Shown piece by piece: positions 42,222 to 51,013 of a stretch of 64,000 nt of DNA. How positions within the stretch are numbered: the first letter of the stretch is position 1; the number at the start of each line of letters is the position of its first letter. Made by a program: the position numbers and the translations under genes. The DNA is taken from contig CAVZRO010000008.1 in the NCBI GenBank assembly GCA_963777625.1, positions 248,001 through 312,000 on the forward strand. The letters run 5' to 3'. This stretch comes from DATDIC01 sp963777625 (GTDB lineage Bacteria; Pseudomonadota; Alphaproteobacteria; Acetobacterales; Acetobacteraceae). The notes beneath the pieces are model-generated. The model ran no database searches. It saw only the letters and a program-made list of their open reading frames with translations, and was not told the DNA's origin.

Positions 42222-43704
42222 CTATTTCGCCACCAGCCGAAGCCGCCGGCGGCGTTCGCTGGGCGAGGCAGTGTCGGGAAAGCCAAGCGGCAGAAGGGGT
42301 GCATCGTCCGGTGTCGTCTCTGCTTCCGGTTCCGGAAGGTCCCGACGGCCCAGGTAGTTTGCTGCCAGATGGCGGAACACGTAATCGAGAACCGAAGAGG
42401 CCCGGGTGACGCCGGGATCTCCTTCCACTGCCCCGGCGGCGCCAAATCGGGTGAGGGTGAAGGCGTCCACAAATTCCGCCAACGGCACGCCGCGTTGCAG
42501 GCCGAGGCTGACAGCAACGCAGAAACTGTCCATCAGCCCACGGAATGCGGGGCTTTCCTTGTGCAGCGACAGCGAGAGCTCGCCCAGGGTGCCGTCGGCG
42601 TATTCGCCGGTACGGAGATAGAGTTTGTGGCCGCCGACCGCGGCTTTCTGCGTATAGCCCGTGCGGCGGTCCGGCAACTCGCGCCGGGCTTCGACGGGGA
42701 GGGGTGTGGGCGCCGGTTGCGGCCTGCGGGGGCGCGGTGCGCAGAAACGGTGCGACCGCATCATGCATGGCGGCGTGCGCGGCGAAATCGATGCGCGGCA
42801 GCGGATACTGACCCGCCAGTACGCGAGCCAGCGCCTGGTCGGCGCTGAGGCCGGCCGCGGTGAGGGAGGCGCGCGCGGTGCGCGACAACGTCCCGTCCGG
42901 CAGGAGGGGAGAAAACGGTGGAGCGATCCCACCGGTCTCGATCCCGAGCAGCGCTTCCGCCGGGCCGGGCGGCGCAATCGTGGCCAGTACCAGGCGAGGG
43001 CCGGTGGAGTTCTGCCGGGCCTGGAAGGCCGCCTGGGCCGCTTCGGCGAGGCCCGGAACAGCGGTCGTCGCCGGAGGCGCCGGCCAGGCTGCGGGCGGGT
43101 CACCCGGCAGGCCGAACAGGCTCGGCGGCACTGGGGCCGCTTCCGCCCGCCCCTGCAGGATTGCCGCGAGGGCACGACCTACGTCCCGGCCAGCCTCCAT
43201 GCCGTAATCGATCCCGAGCAGGGCGAGCAATTCGGCCAGCCCCGCCATCCGCAAGGTGCCGTGGCCGGGCAGCGGTGCAGCATACAGCAGGGCCAGCGCA
43301 GCCGTGTCGGCGGCGGTGATGAACGCCGGCAGGTCAAGGCTGCCATCCTGCGCGAAAGCCGGCAGGTTCAGGACGAATCCCGCCGGCTGCGCGTGCCCCT
43401 GCCAGACCGGCTCGGTGGGCACGGCTTGTCGGCGACGCAGCAGCATGTGCAGCCGGTCCGCCAGGTCGGGCGCGGCGGCGGCCCGCTCGGCGCGGGCAAC
43501 GATCGGTGCGATCCAGGCTTCGGCGGCATCCGGCAGCGAGATCGGGCCGCTGCCAGGCACCAGCACGGTCAGCGCGGCTGCTGCGGTATCCTCCCACCCG
43601 GCCGGCAGGCGCACTGTCCGGGTGGGTGCATCCGGGTCCGGTGCCGCGGCGGTCACCCGCATCCGAACGCCGTGCCATGCGCGATGTGATTTCATGTCGA
43701 GCAT
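42222..43704 (-). pseudogene. TSCPD-domain protein related to class II ribonucleotide reductase C-terminus, frameshifted
   Basis: ATG 43704 (MLDMKSHRAWHG) opens about 340 residues of Ala/Pro-rich sequence resembling no catalytic domain. Around 42690-42715 the frame moves by one, and the C-terminal about 155 residues match the end of vitamin B12-dependent ribonucleotide reductase (NrdJ): RRELPDRRTGYTQKAAVGGH, LYLRTGEYADGTLGELSLSL, HKESPAFRGLMDSF, GVPLAEFVDAFTLTRF and SSVLDYVFRHLAANYLGRRD. No reductase catalytic barrel exists here. It would be a TSCPD protein without the enzyme, perhaps regulatory. Full length would be about 494 residues. The shift lies in a C-rich run, so base-call error is possible. 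Confidence 0.72.
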
Positions 43705-43836
43705 GCTATGGCGCGTTGCCGGTAGGGGGAAGGGTATTTTGCGTCTGTTTTGGCTTGGGACCACAAAATCCTGTGGACGAGCGAATTATCGCGGCCGATG
43801 TGGACCAGCGGCGGTCAGCTTCGTATATGGCCCGGC

Positions 43837-44187
43837 ATGAATATTGGCACCCGACTGTTCACTTGGCTGAAGGGCCGCCGCGTCGGCGCCGATGCGCAGG
43901 GCAACGTGTATTTCGAGGAGCGGCGGCCTCGTCGCGGACTGCGGGTGCGACGCTGGGTTGCCTATGCCGGCGTGCCGGAGGCCAGCAAGGTGCCTTCTGA
44001 GTGGCATTCATGGCTGCACTACACGACCGACACGCCGTTGCCGGTGCTGACGCGCCCATGGGTGAAGCCGCATCTCGCCAACCAGACGGGCACGGCGGAA
44101 AGCTATCGTCCTGCCGGCCACGACTACGAGGGTGGCCAGCGCGCGCGAGCCACCGGCGATTACGAAGCCTGGACACCGGAGAATTGA
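43837..44187 (+). CDS. NADH:ubiquinone oxidoreductase subunit NDUFA12 homologue
   Basis: The 116-residue protein matches the B17.2/NDUFA12 family: RLFTWLKGRRVGADAQGNVY, FEERRPRRGLRVRRWVAYAG, EASKVPSEWHSWLHYTTDTP and the C-terminal YEAWTPEN. It is an accessory subunit of complex I in alphaproteobacteria and mitochondria. The nuo genes are elsewhere. Its stop overlaps the next start (TGATG), so the following mlaD-like gene is coupled. Confidence 0.93.
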   Translation: MNIGTRLFTWLKGRRVGADAQGNVYFEERRPRRGLRVRRWVAYAGVPEASKVPSEWHSWLHYTTDTPLPVLTRPWVKPHLANQTGTAESYRPAGHDYEGGQRARATGDYEAWTPEN

Positions 44188-44714
44188 TGGTACGACGCAA
44201 TCTGGCCGAAGTGCTCACCGGCCTTCTCGTGTTGGTCGTTGCGGCGGGATTTCTCGCTTACGCGGTGGCGCATTCGGGGCGCAGCGGCACCTCGGGCGGC
44301 TACACTCTGTATGCGAAATTCAACAATATCGCCGGACTGGCCGTGGGTTCGGATGTGCGGCTGGCGGGCGTGAAGGTCGGCGCGGTGGACAGCGCCGCGA
44401 TCGACCCGAAGACCTACCTCGCACGGGTCAAGTTCACGGTCGAGAACGGCGTGCAATTGCCCAAGGACAGCAGCATCGAAGTGGCAAGCGAGAGTCTGCT
44501 CGGGGGCGTGTACCTGGCGATCCAGCCGGGTGCCGATGAGGCGATGCTGCCGCCAGGTGGCACGATCACGATCACCCAGGGATCCATCAGCCTGCAGGAC
44601 CTGCTGGGCAAGTTCATCTTCAGCGCGACGAACATGGTGAGCGCGATGGGCGGGAGCGGGACTACAGCGGGCAAACCAGCCGCGGCGGGCGCTCAGTCGG
44701 GGGCTCACCCGTGA
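44187..44714 (+). CDS. MlaD/MCE-domain lipid transport protein
   Basis: The 175-residue protein has an N-terminal membrane anchor (LTGLLVLVVAAGFLAYAVA) and one MCE domain: YTLYAKFNNIAGLAVGSDVR, LAGVKVGAVDS, VKFTVENGVQLPKDSSIEVA and LLGGVYLAIQPG. This is the MlaD layout: a periplasmic hexamer carrying phospholipids between membranes with an MlaFEB transporter. No mlaEF genes are adjacent. It is the second gene of the ndufa12 operon, an arrangement usual in alphaproteobacteria. Confidence 0.9.
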   Translation: MVRRNLAEVLTGLLVLVVAAGFLAYAVAHSGRSGTSGGYTLYAKFNNIAGLAVGSDVRLAGVKVGAVDSAAIDPKTYLARVKFTVENGVQLPKDSSIEVASESLLGGVYLAIQPGADEAMLPPGGTITITQGSISLQDLLGKFIFSATNMVSAMGGSGTTAGKPAAAGAQSGAHP

Positions 44715-44923
44715 TCCCGCCGCCCGGCATCTGGCCGCAGCCTGATGGATCGCCGGTGTCGTGCCGGGAGAAACTGAAGGTGCTGGCTGAGAACCATGCC
44801 GAACTCGCGCAGATAATGCAGGACGCGTTCGAGGACGCGGTGCTGATCGGCGTGGACGAGCAGGCGATGCGGCGCATCCTGGCCGGCATGGTCGATGGGC
44901 TGACGAGTCCCAAGGGGCGATGA
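44711..44923 (+). CDS. Small conserved-looking hypothetical protein
   Basis: GTG 44711 overlaps the mlaD stop (GTGA) and gives 70 residues: MIPPPGIWPQPDGSPVSCRE, then two helices (KLKVLAENHAELAQIMQDAF, EDAVLIGVDEQAMRRILAGM). The family is not recognised by name. Tight overlaps on both sides (next gene starts at 44920) show it is a real gene of the operon. Confidence 0.72.
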   Translation: MIPPPGIWPQPDGSPVSCREKLKVLAENHAELAQIMQDAFEDAVLIGVDEQAMRRILAGMVDGLTSPKGR

Positions 44924-45465
44924 AATTACGCTGCGCAATGGCCGTCGTCGGTACGGTGTTATGGCCGATTGCCGGGATGGCACAGGGGACCGCATCGGCT
45001 CCGCCGGTTGTCGCGACGCCGTTGCCGCCGCCGACCGGGCCGGGCACGGCGGGGCAAGCGCCGCCCGCACCAAGCCAGGCGCCGCGGACTGCCCCGCCGG
45101 CAGCGCCGCCGCAGACCAGTAATTCCGCTGGTCCCGACGATACCGCGCCGCAATGGCCAAATCAGTGGGTGCCCGGCGGTGCCGCGCGGCTCCAGGTGCT
45201 GAACAAGATCGATGCGATCGCGAAGGAGCTGACCGTCCCGGTGGGACAGTCCGCGACGTATGGCGCGCTGACCATTGGGGTGAAGTCCTGCGTCGTGCGC
45301 CCACCGAGCCAGCCGCCAGATGCCGCGGCGTATCTGGTGATCACCGACAGCCACAAGGACGAGCCGGGATTCACCGGATGGTCGCTGGCGAACGAGCCGT
45401 GGGTGTCGATGCTGCAGAACCCGATCTACGATGTGACGGTGATGGGGTGCGGGGCGCAAGGCTGA
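44920..45465 (+). CDS. Exported DUF2155 domain protein
   Basis: The 181-residue protein has a signal peptide (MKLRCAMAVVGTVLWPIAGM, cut near AQG), a Pro/Ala-rich linker (about 25-85) and the DUF2155 domain: RLQVLNKIDAIAKELTVPVG, YGALTIGVKSCVVRPPSQPP and FTGWSLANEPWVSMLQNPIY, then DVTVMGC. DUF2155 proteins are alphaproteobacterial and of unknown function, usually encoded near envelope or complex I genes, as here. It is the last gene of the operon. Confidence 0.88.
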   Translation: MKLRCAMAVVGTVLWPIAGMAQGTASAPPVVATPLPPPTGPGTAGQAPPAPSQAPRTAPPAAPPQTSNSAGPDDTAPQWPNQWVPGGAARLQVLNKIDAIAKELTVPVGQSATYGALTIGVKSCVVRPPSQPPDAAAYLVITDSHKDEPGFTGWSLANEPWVSMLQNPIYDVTVMGCGAQG

Positions 45466-45691
45466 CAACTGTGCCGCGACGGCAGCGGCTCATAAGGCCA
45501 GCGCGGAACCGGAAATAGGTTACAGCGCCATGCGACCGGGCCGCGAATCCCCGCCATGAGACGCTCGAGACCGGCCGCATCGATCCGTTCGGCAGTCACC
45601 TCCGCTTCTGCCGATCGATCGACAAACCTGCTGAGACATGCCTGTCTACGCTGTATCGTCCAGCAATAAAGATACCAGGAGACTTGTCATC

Positions 45692-47389
45692 GTGAGCAAA
45701 AATCGGCCACCGATGCGACTGGAGCGCCGCACAATGCTGCTTGGCGGAACGTCGGTCATCGCCGCAACGGGTGTGATCGCCGGCGCGCGCGCCCAGGGAA
45801 CCAACCAGGGCCAACCGGCGCCGCAATCCGCGACGGGCGGGGACAAGCCGAACATTCTCATCATCATGGGTGATGACATCGGCCAGACGAACATCAGTGC
45901 CTATGCGTTTGGCGTCGTGGGTTACAAGACACCGAATATTGACCGGATCGCCCACGAAGGCATGATGTTCACCGACTACTACGCCGAGAACAGTTGCACG
46001 GCGGGTCGCTCATCCTTCATTACCGGACAGACGCCGAAGCGCACCGGGCTATCGAAGGTCGGCATTCCAGGGGCGCCGATCGGCTTGCAGGCCCGTGACG
46101 TGACGATCGCCCAGGCGCTGAAGCCGTTGGGTTACGCCACCGGCCAATTCGGCAAGAATCACCTTGGCGACCGCAACGAATACCTTCCCACGGTCCACGG
46201 CTTCGATGAGTTCTTCGGCAACCTATACCATTTGAACGCCGAAGAGGAGCCGGAGCGCCCCTATTGGCCGGCCGACGATAAGGAGTATGTCGCCAACAAT
46301 TCGCCGCGCGGCGTGCTGCGCACGAAATCGACCGACGTGGACGATGCGACGGTGCAGCCGCACTGGGGACGTGTCGGCAAGCAGACGATCGAGGACACCG
46401 GCCCGCTCAACCGCAAACGAATGGAAACGATCGACGACGAAACAACCGCCGCGGCGATCGACTACATGGGACGACAGGTGCAAGCCCATAAGCCGTTCTT
46501 CCTTTGGATGAACACGACGCGCATGCACGTCTTTACCCATGTGCGCGCGTCGATGCGCGGTCAAAGCGGGATGCCGGGCAACGAATACGCCGACGGCATG
46601 ATCGAGCACGACGGCGACGTCGGCAAGCTGCTCAAGGCGCTTGACGATCTGGGCATTGCCGACAACACGATCGTGATCTACACCACCGATAACGGCCCCA
46701 ATCAGTTTTCCTGGCCCGACGCTGCGACCACGCCGTTCCGCAGCGAGAAGGACACCAACTGGGAAGGCGCGTTCCGCGTACCGGCGATGGTACGCTGGCC
46801 GGGTCATATCAAGGCGGGTGAAGTTTCGACCGAGACTTTCTCGGGGCTGGACTGGTTCCCGACGCTGCTCGCGGCGGCGGGCGACAGCACGATCAAAGAG
46901 CGGTTGCTCCATGGTACGGAAATTGGCGGCACGACGTTCAGGGTGCATCTCGACGGCTACAACCAGCTTGATTTCCTGACCGGAAAGGACAAAACGGGGC
47001 CGCGAACCGACTTTCCCTATTTCGACGACGACGGCGATCTTGTGGCCTACCGTCACGGCAACTGGAAGGCGGTCTTCGAGGAGCAGAAGAAGCCCGGCGG
47101 CTTTCCGGTCTGGTATGAGCCGCTCACGACCTATCGCATACCGAAGATATTCAACCTGCGGATGGACCCTTACGAACGCGCGGATGTCGTTTCCGATCAA
47201 TATGACGACTGGCGAGTGAAGAACGCCTATTTGATGGGGTGGATGAACCTGAAAGCTGCGGCTTTCCTGGAGACGTTCAAGGAGTACCCGCCAAGCCAGG
47301 CGCCGGCCAGCTTCACGATCGATCAAGTCCAAAGGAATATCGATCGTCAGATCGAAGAGTTGAACACGAAAGCGCCGGTGAGCGACTGA
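45692..47389 (+). CDS. Exported sulfatase (formylglycine-dependent)
   Basis: GTG 45692 behind CCAGGAGAC gives 565 residues; ATG 45713 is the alternative. RLERRTMLLGGTSVIAATGV looks like a Tat signal. IIMGDDIGQTN near 57 holds the metal aspartates, and AENSCTAGRSSFITGQTPKR near 98-117 is the sulfatase signature: Cys102 in C-T-A-G-R is the residue converted to formylglycine. YTTDNGPNQFSWPD supplies another metal Asp-Asn pair. It would cleave sulfate esters in the periplasm. The maturation enzyme homologue is at 3543. The downstream gene is a DUF1254 protein. Tat export fits the need for cytoplasmic maturation and folding. Confidence 0.92.
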   Translation: MSKNRPPMRLERRTMLLGGTSVIAATGVIAGARAQGTNQGQPAPQSATGGDKPNILIIMGDDIGQTNISAYAFGVVGYKTPNIDRIAHEGMMFTDYYAENSCTAGRSSFITGQTPKRTGLSKVGIPGAPIGLQARDVTIAQALKPLGYATGQFGKNHLGDRNEYLPTVHGFDEFFGNLYHLNAEEEPERPYWPADDKEYVANNSPRGVLRTKSTDVDDATVQPHWGRVGKQTIEDTGPLNRKRMETIDDETTAAAIDYMGRQVQAHKPFFLWMNTTRMHVFTHVRASMRGQSGMPGNEYADGMIEHDGDVGKLLKALDDLGIADNTIVIYTTDNGPNQFSWPDAATTPFRSEKDTNWEGAFRVPAMVRWPGHIKAGEVSTETFSGLDWFPTLLAAAGDSTIKERLLHGTEIGGTTFRVHLDGYNQLDFLTGKDKTGPRTDFPYFDDDGDLVAYRHGNWKAVFEEQKKPGGFPVWYEPLTTYRIPKIFNLRMDPYERADVVSDQYDDWRVKNAYLMGWMNLKAAAFLETFKEYPPSQAPASFTIDQVQRNIDRQIEELNTKAPVSD

Positions 47390-47405
47390 GCCGCGACCGC
47401 ACGAG

Positions 47406-47445
47406 AGGGACCGCCTGGCGGAATCAGGTAATAGGCGGGTCCCCT
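47406..47445. terminator. Hairpin after the sulfatase gene
   Basis: AGGGACCGCCT at 47406-47416 pairs with AGGCGGGTCCCCT at 47433-47445 with one bulged base and a 16-nt loop. It starts 17 bp after the sulfatase stop. No strong T run follows. Confidence 0.45.
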
Positions 47446-47528
47446 CGTCCATGCCACGACTGGATCTTCGTCTGCGAAGGGGCGCAAGCTAACTTGAGCG
47501 ATGAGCACCGGTTCGGGAGGAAATTGCC

Positions 47529-48935
47529 ATGAAAAGAGCGCTCATCGCATCAATCGTCCTGATCTGCGCGATCGGGTCGGTGCACGCGCAAAGCTACTCT
47601 CCCGATGAACTTGCCCGGCGTACAGTCGAGCGGCGTGCGGTTGAGGCCGTCAACTGGGGGATTCCGGCGGTCAACTTCGATCGCATGTACCAAGCGGCAG
47701 TCGCTGCCGGTGCCGGGTTCAACCAGATCGTTTACTGGTCGGGTCTGTCGAACTGGAAGAACCAGACACTTACGCCGAATTCGGATGTGATCTATCTGAT
47801 GCCTTTTATCGACACGAAGATAGCCGGCCCGATGGTGCTGGATATCCCGCCAGCCGGCGATGACGGGTCGATCACCGGTACCGTAATGGATGTCTGGCAG
47901 GCCGCCCTGGAGGATGTTGGACCTGCCGGTGTGGACAAGGGCAAAGGTGGAAAATACCTGATCCTGCCTCCTGGCTATAAGCAGCCGATTCCAGACGGCT
48001 ATATCGCCATGCCTTCGATGAACTACGAAGGCTATGCACTGTTGCGCTCGATCTTAAAGGGTAGCAGCGTGACCGACCTCGCCCGGGCTGTCGCTTACGG
48101 CAAACGGATCAAACTCTATCCGCTCTCGCAAGCAGCCAATCCGCCGCCGACCAAGTTCGTCGATGTTCTCGATACCGTATTCGATTCAACGATCCAATAT
48201 AACCTGGGCTTCTTCAAGTCGCTCGACCGCGTGGTGCAGTACGAGCCATGGCTGCCCAGGGATAAGGTTATGATCGATATGCTGCGGTCAATCGGTATCG
48301 AGAAGGGCAAGCCGTTCAACCCCGACCCGAAGACGCAGGAAAGTCTTCAGGCCGCAATAAACGAGGCGCACGCCTGGCTGAACGCCCGGTATGAGACAGC
48401 CTTCCCGCCCTATTATAAGGGTGAACAATGGGCACTTCCCGCCATGCCCGAGCTTATGAACACGGCTCCGACATTCTACGAGGCGCCAGACACCTACTCG
48501 GTCGATGCCCGTGGGCTGGTGGACTATTGGGCCTTCACGACGGTCAAGCATCTCGGAGCGGGACAGTTCTACCTGATGGCCATCAGGGACAAGGCTGGTG
48601 AGGCATTTGACGGCAGCAAGAATTACCGCCTGACCGTTCCCGCGGCTGCCCCAGCTAGACAGTTCTGGTCGGCAACCGTGTATGATCGTGCCACGCATGC
48701 CTTCATGCGCGATATGCCGTGGCCCAGCCGTTCGTCGCAGACCTCAGGGTTACAAATGAACGGTGACGGCTCGGTCGAGCTTTATTTCGGTCCTGAGGCT
48801 CCGACGGGGAAGGAGGCGAACTGGATCCCGACGAAGCCGGGCGGAATGTTCGAAGTCCTTTTCCGTGTCTATGGCCCCGAAAAACCGCTGTTCGATAAGA
48901 CCTGGGTCCTGCCCGACATCGAACAGGTCCACTGA
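47529..48935 (+). CDS. Exported DUF1254/DUF1214 domain protein
   Basis: The 468-residue protein has a signal peptide (MKRALIASIVLICAIGSVHA). DUF1254 features are AVEAVNWGIPAVNFDRMYQA, NSDVIYLMPFIDTKIAGPMV and ALLRSILKGSSVTDLARAV. The C-terminal DUF1214 part includes YDRATHAFMRDMPWPSRSSQ, GLQMNGDGSVELYFGPEAP and WIPTKPGGMFEVLFRVYGP. The family is common in proteobacteria, and no reaction is established. Position behind a sulfatase may indicate a shared periplasmic process. Confidence 0.88.
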   Translation: MKRALIASIVLICAIGSVHAQSYSPDELARRTVERRAVEAVNWGIPAVNFDRMYQAAVAAGAGFNQIVYWSGLSNWKNQTLTPNSDVIYLMPFIDTKIAGPMVLDIPPAGDDGSITGTVMDVWQAALEDVGPAGVDKGKGGKYLILPPGYKQPIPDGYIAMPSMNYEGYALLRSILKGSSVTDLARAVAYGKRIKLYPLSQAANPPPTKFVDVLDTVFDSTIQYNLGFFKSLDRVVQYEPWLPRDKVMIDMLRSIGIEKGKPFNPDPKTQESLQAAINEAHAWLNARYETAFPPYYKGEQWALPAMPELMNTAPTFYEAPDTYSVDARGLVDYWAFTTVKHLGAGQFYLMAIRDKAGEAFDGSKNYRLTVPAAAPARQFWSATVYDRATHAFMRDMPWPSRSSQTSGLQMNGDGSVELYFGPEAPTGKEANWIPTKPGGMFEVLFRVYGPEKPLFDKTWVLPDIEQVH

Positions 48936-48977
48936 CCGGCACCATTACTCGCACAGGAAGCGAAGACCGCCGCGACC

Positions 48978-49366
48978 ATGTCGGCCGAACAGGCTCGCGA
49001 GGAGAACGCCTATGCGATTGGCCTGCAGGGTTTCTCTGGGGCTATCCGCTCCATTACTAGCCGCACGTTGCCCAAGAGCGTCGAGGTTGGCGGCATCTAC
49101 ATGATAACGACTTCCGGCGCTTCTCCCAACTCAAAATGGCGGCCGACAAGTTTGTTGTCACGCCCAACAACGTCACCATCGATGCCTACGCAATGCTCGA
49201 TCTGACTGCCGGGCCCGTGGTGATCGTTGTTCCGGCTTTGCACGAGCAGCGATGGTGCATCGTGCAGATCGGAGATGCCTTCGACGAAGTCGCCCGCAAC
49301 ATCGGGCCAGAGACGCCGGTCCTCGACGGCTCGTATCGGTTGCCCCCGGTCAAGCGGCTAGATTAG
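48978..49366 (+). pseudogene. Decayed second DUF1254 gene, N-terminal fragment
   Basis: Pieces of one protein appear in different frames: REENAYAIGLQGF, then FLWGYPLHY in another frame, KSVEVGGIY, NDFRRFSQLK, and KFVVTPNNVTIDAYAMLDLT continuing to GPVVIVVPALHEQRWCIVQI. At least two frameshifts are present, and the C-terminal two-thirds are missing. It is a relative, not a copy, of the preceding intact gene. The gap from 49367 to 49535 shows nothing else recognisable. Confidence 0.7.
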
Positions 49367-49535
49367 CGCGCTCCGCGGCACGCAGGCCGAAGATCAGCCT
49401 CTGGCTCGACATCCTGGTCGACGCGGTCGCGGCACGGCGCATTCAGCGGCATCCGCTTTGGGTCGCAGGGACGGCGGTTCAGCCTGAGACACGGCCGTCG
49501 CTTGGACTTGTCTGCCGGACCTGCGACAAGGCTGC

Positions 49536-50252
49536 ATGAGCCTTGAGCCGTTGCCGCCGGTCGATAAGGCCGCCCTGTTGCTGGACGTGGACGGCACGTT
49601 GCTCGATTTCGCCCCGACGCCGCTGGAGGTGAGCGTGCCGGCGGGGCTGCCGGCGACCCTGGCGACAGTGAAACGCCGGCTCGGCGGGGCGCTGGGCATG
49701 ATCAGCGGCCGCCCGGTCGAGCAGGTGGCCGCTCTGTTCGGCGACATACCGGAAGCCATTGCCGGGGAGCATGGCGGCGCGGTGCGGCATTCGCCGGACG
49801 GCCCGGTGGAACGGCCATCGCTGCCCGCACCGCCCGCGGCGTGGCTGATCGAGGCAGAGGCACTGGCGCGGAGATATCCGGGCACGTTGCTGGAACACAA
49901 GGCGCGGGGTTTCGTGTTGCATTACCGCCAGGCGCCGGAGGCCGGGGCGGTGCTGCGGGATGCGCTAAGCACGATCATCGAGACTGATCCGGCGTTCATT
50001 CTCATGCCGGCGCGCATGGCATGGGAGGTGCTGCCACGTGGGGCGGATAAGGGCAGTGCCGTTGTTGACGTAATGAGCCAGCCGCCGTTTATCGGGCGGC
50101 TGCCGGTGTTCGTCGGCGATGACGCCACCGACCGCGATGCGGTCCGCGCGGCGCGAAACATGGGTGGCGTCGGCCTGATGGTTGCCGAAGCGTTCGGCGG
50201 CCCGCCCGGCGTGCGCGCGTGGCTGGAGCGGCTGGCTCGGGAGACGTGGTGA
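49536..50252 (+). CDS. otsB: Trehalose-6-phosphate phosphatase
   Basis: The 238-residue HAD-family enzyme has LLLDVDGTLLDFAPTP near 15 (nucleophile Asp and acid/base Asp), LGMISGRPVEQV near 53, AGEHGGAVRH near 75, PRGADKGSAV near 168 and VFVGDDATDRDAV near 188. Together these are the OtsB set. It makes trehalose from trehalose-6-phosphate. otsA is not in the window. Its stop overlaps the start of the next gene by one base (TGATG). Confidence 0.92.
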   Translation: MSLEPLPPVDKAALLLDVDGTLLDFAPTPLEVSVPAGLPATLATVKRRLGGALGMISGRPVEQVAALFGDIPEAIAGEHGGAVRHSPDGPVERPSLPAPPAAWLIEAEALARRYPGTLLEHKARGFVLHYRQAPEAGAVLRDALSTIIETDPAFILMPARMAWEVLPRGADKGSAVVDVMSQPPFIGRLPVFVGDDATDRDAVRAARNMGGVGLMVAEAFGGPPGVRAWLERLARETW

Positions 50253-51001
50253 TGCTGCTTGCTGTCGCGCTGGGCGCGGCGGCCGGTGGGTTCGTGCAGG
50301 GGCTCACCGGCTTTGCCTTCGGGCTTGTCGCGATGCCGATCTGGGTATGGGCGGTGCCGCCGACGCTGGCTGGCCCGATGGTGGTGTTCGGTTCCCTGCT
50401 CGGCCAGGTGCTTTCGCTCGGTACCATCAGGCAAGGGTTCGATGCACGGCGGCTGGCGCCGTTCATTGTGGGCGGCGTGCTGGGGGTTCCGGTCGGCGTG
50501 ATGCTGCTCGGGCGGATCAACCCGCTCGGGTTCAAAACGGCTGTGGGCCTGCTGCTGGTGCTGTGGTGCCCGACCATGCTGCTGGTGCGCGACCTGCCGC
50601 ATATCGCGCATGGGGGGCGGCTGGCGGATGCGGTCGTCGGATGGCTCGGCGGCCTGATGGGCGGGCTGGGTGGGCTGACTGGCCCGGCACCGACGCTGTG
50701 GTGCGCGCTGCGCGGCTGGGACCGGGATGCCCAGCGGGCGGTGTTCCAGAGCTTCAACCTCACGATGCAGGCGCTGACGATGGCGGCTTACGTCATCTCG
50801 GGGACGCTCACCGCAGATACGTCGCGCGCGTTCGCGGTTATCGCTCCGGCCATGCTGATACCGGTGCTGATCGGCGCCCGGCTCTATCGGCGCTTCAGCA
50901 ACGCCGGGTTCCGCCGCGCGGTGCTACTGCTGCTGACCGCGTCGGGGGCGGTGCTGCTGCTGTCAGCGGTGCCGGCGTTGCTGCACCACGGGGCGTCATA
51001 A
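50252..51001 (+). CDS. TauE/SafE family membrane permease
   Basis: ATG 50252 gives 249 residues with eight hydrophobic segments and the two repeated Gly-rich halves typical of the family: AAAGGFVQGLTGFAFGLVAM, GGVLGVPVGVMLLGRINPLG, GWLGGLMGGLGGLTGPAPTL and FQSFNLTMQALTMAAYVISG. Members export sulfite, sulfoacetate or other organic anions; the substrate here is unknown. It is translationally coupled to otsB. Confidence 0.88.
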   Translation: MLLAVALGAAAGGFVQGLTGFAFGLVAMPIWVWAVPPTLAGPMVVFGSLLGQVLSLGTIRQGFDARRLAPFIVGGVLGVPVGVMLLGRINPLGFKTAVGLLLVLWCPTMLLVRDLPHIAHGGRLADAVVGWLGGLMGGLGGLTGPAPTLWCALRGWDRDAQRAVFQSFNLTMQALTMAAYVISGTLTADTSRAFAVIAPAMLIPVLIGARLYRRFSNAGFRRAVLLLLTASGAVLLLSAVPALLHHGAS

Positions 51002-51013
51002 GCCCCGGCCGGC

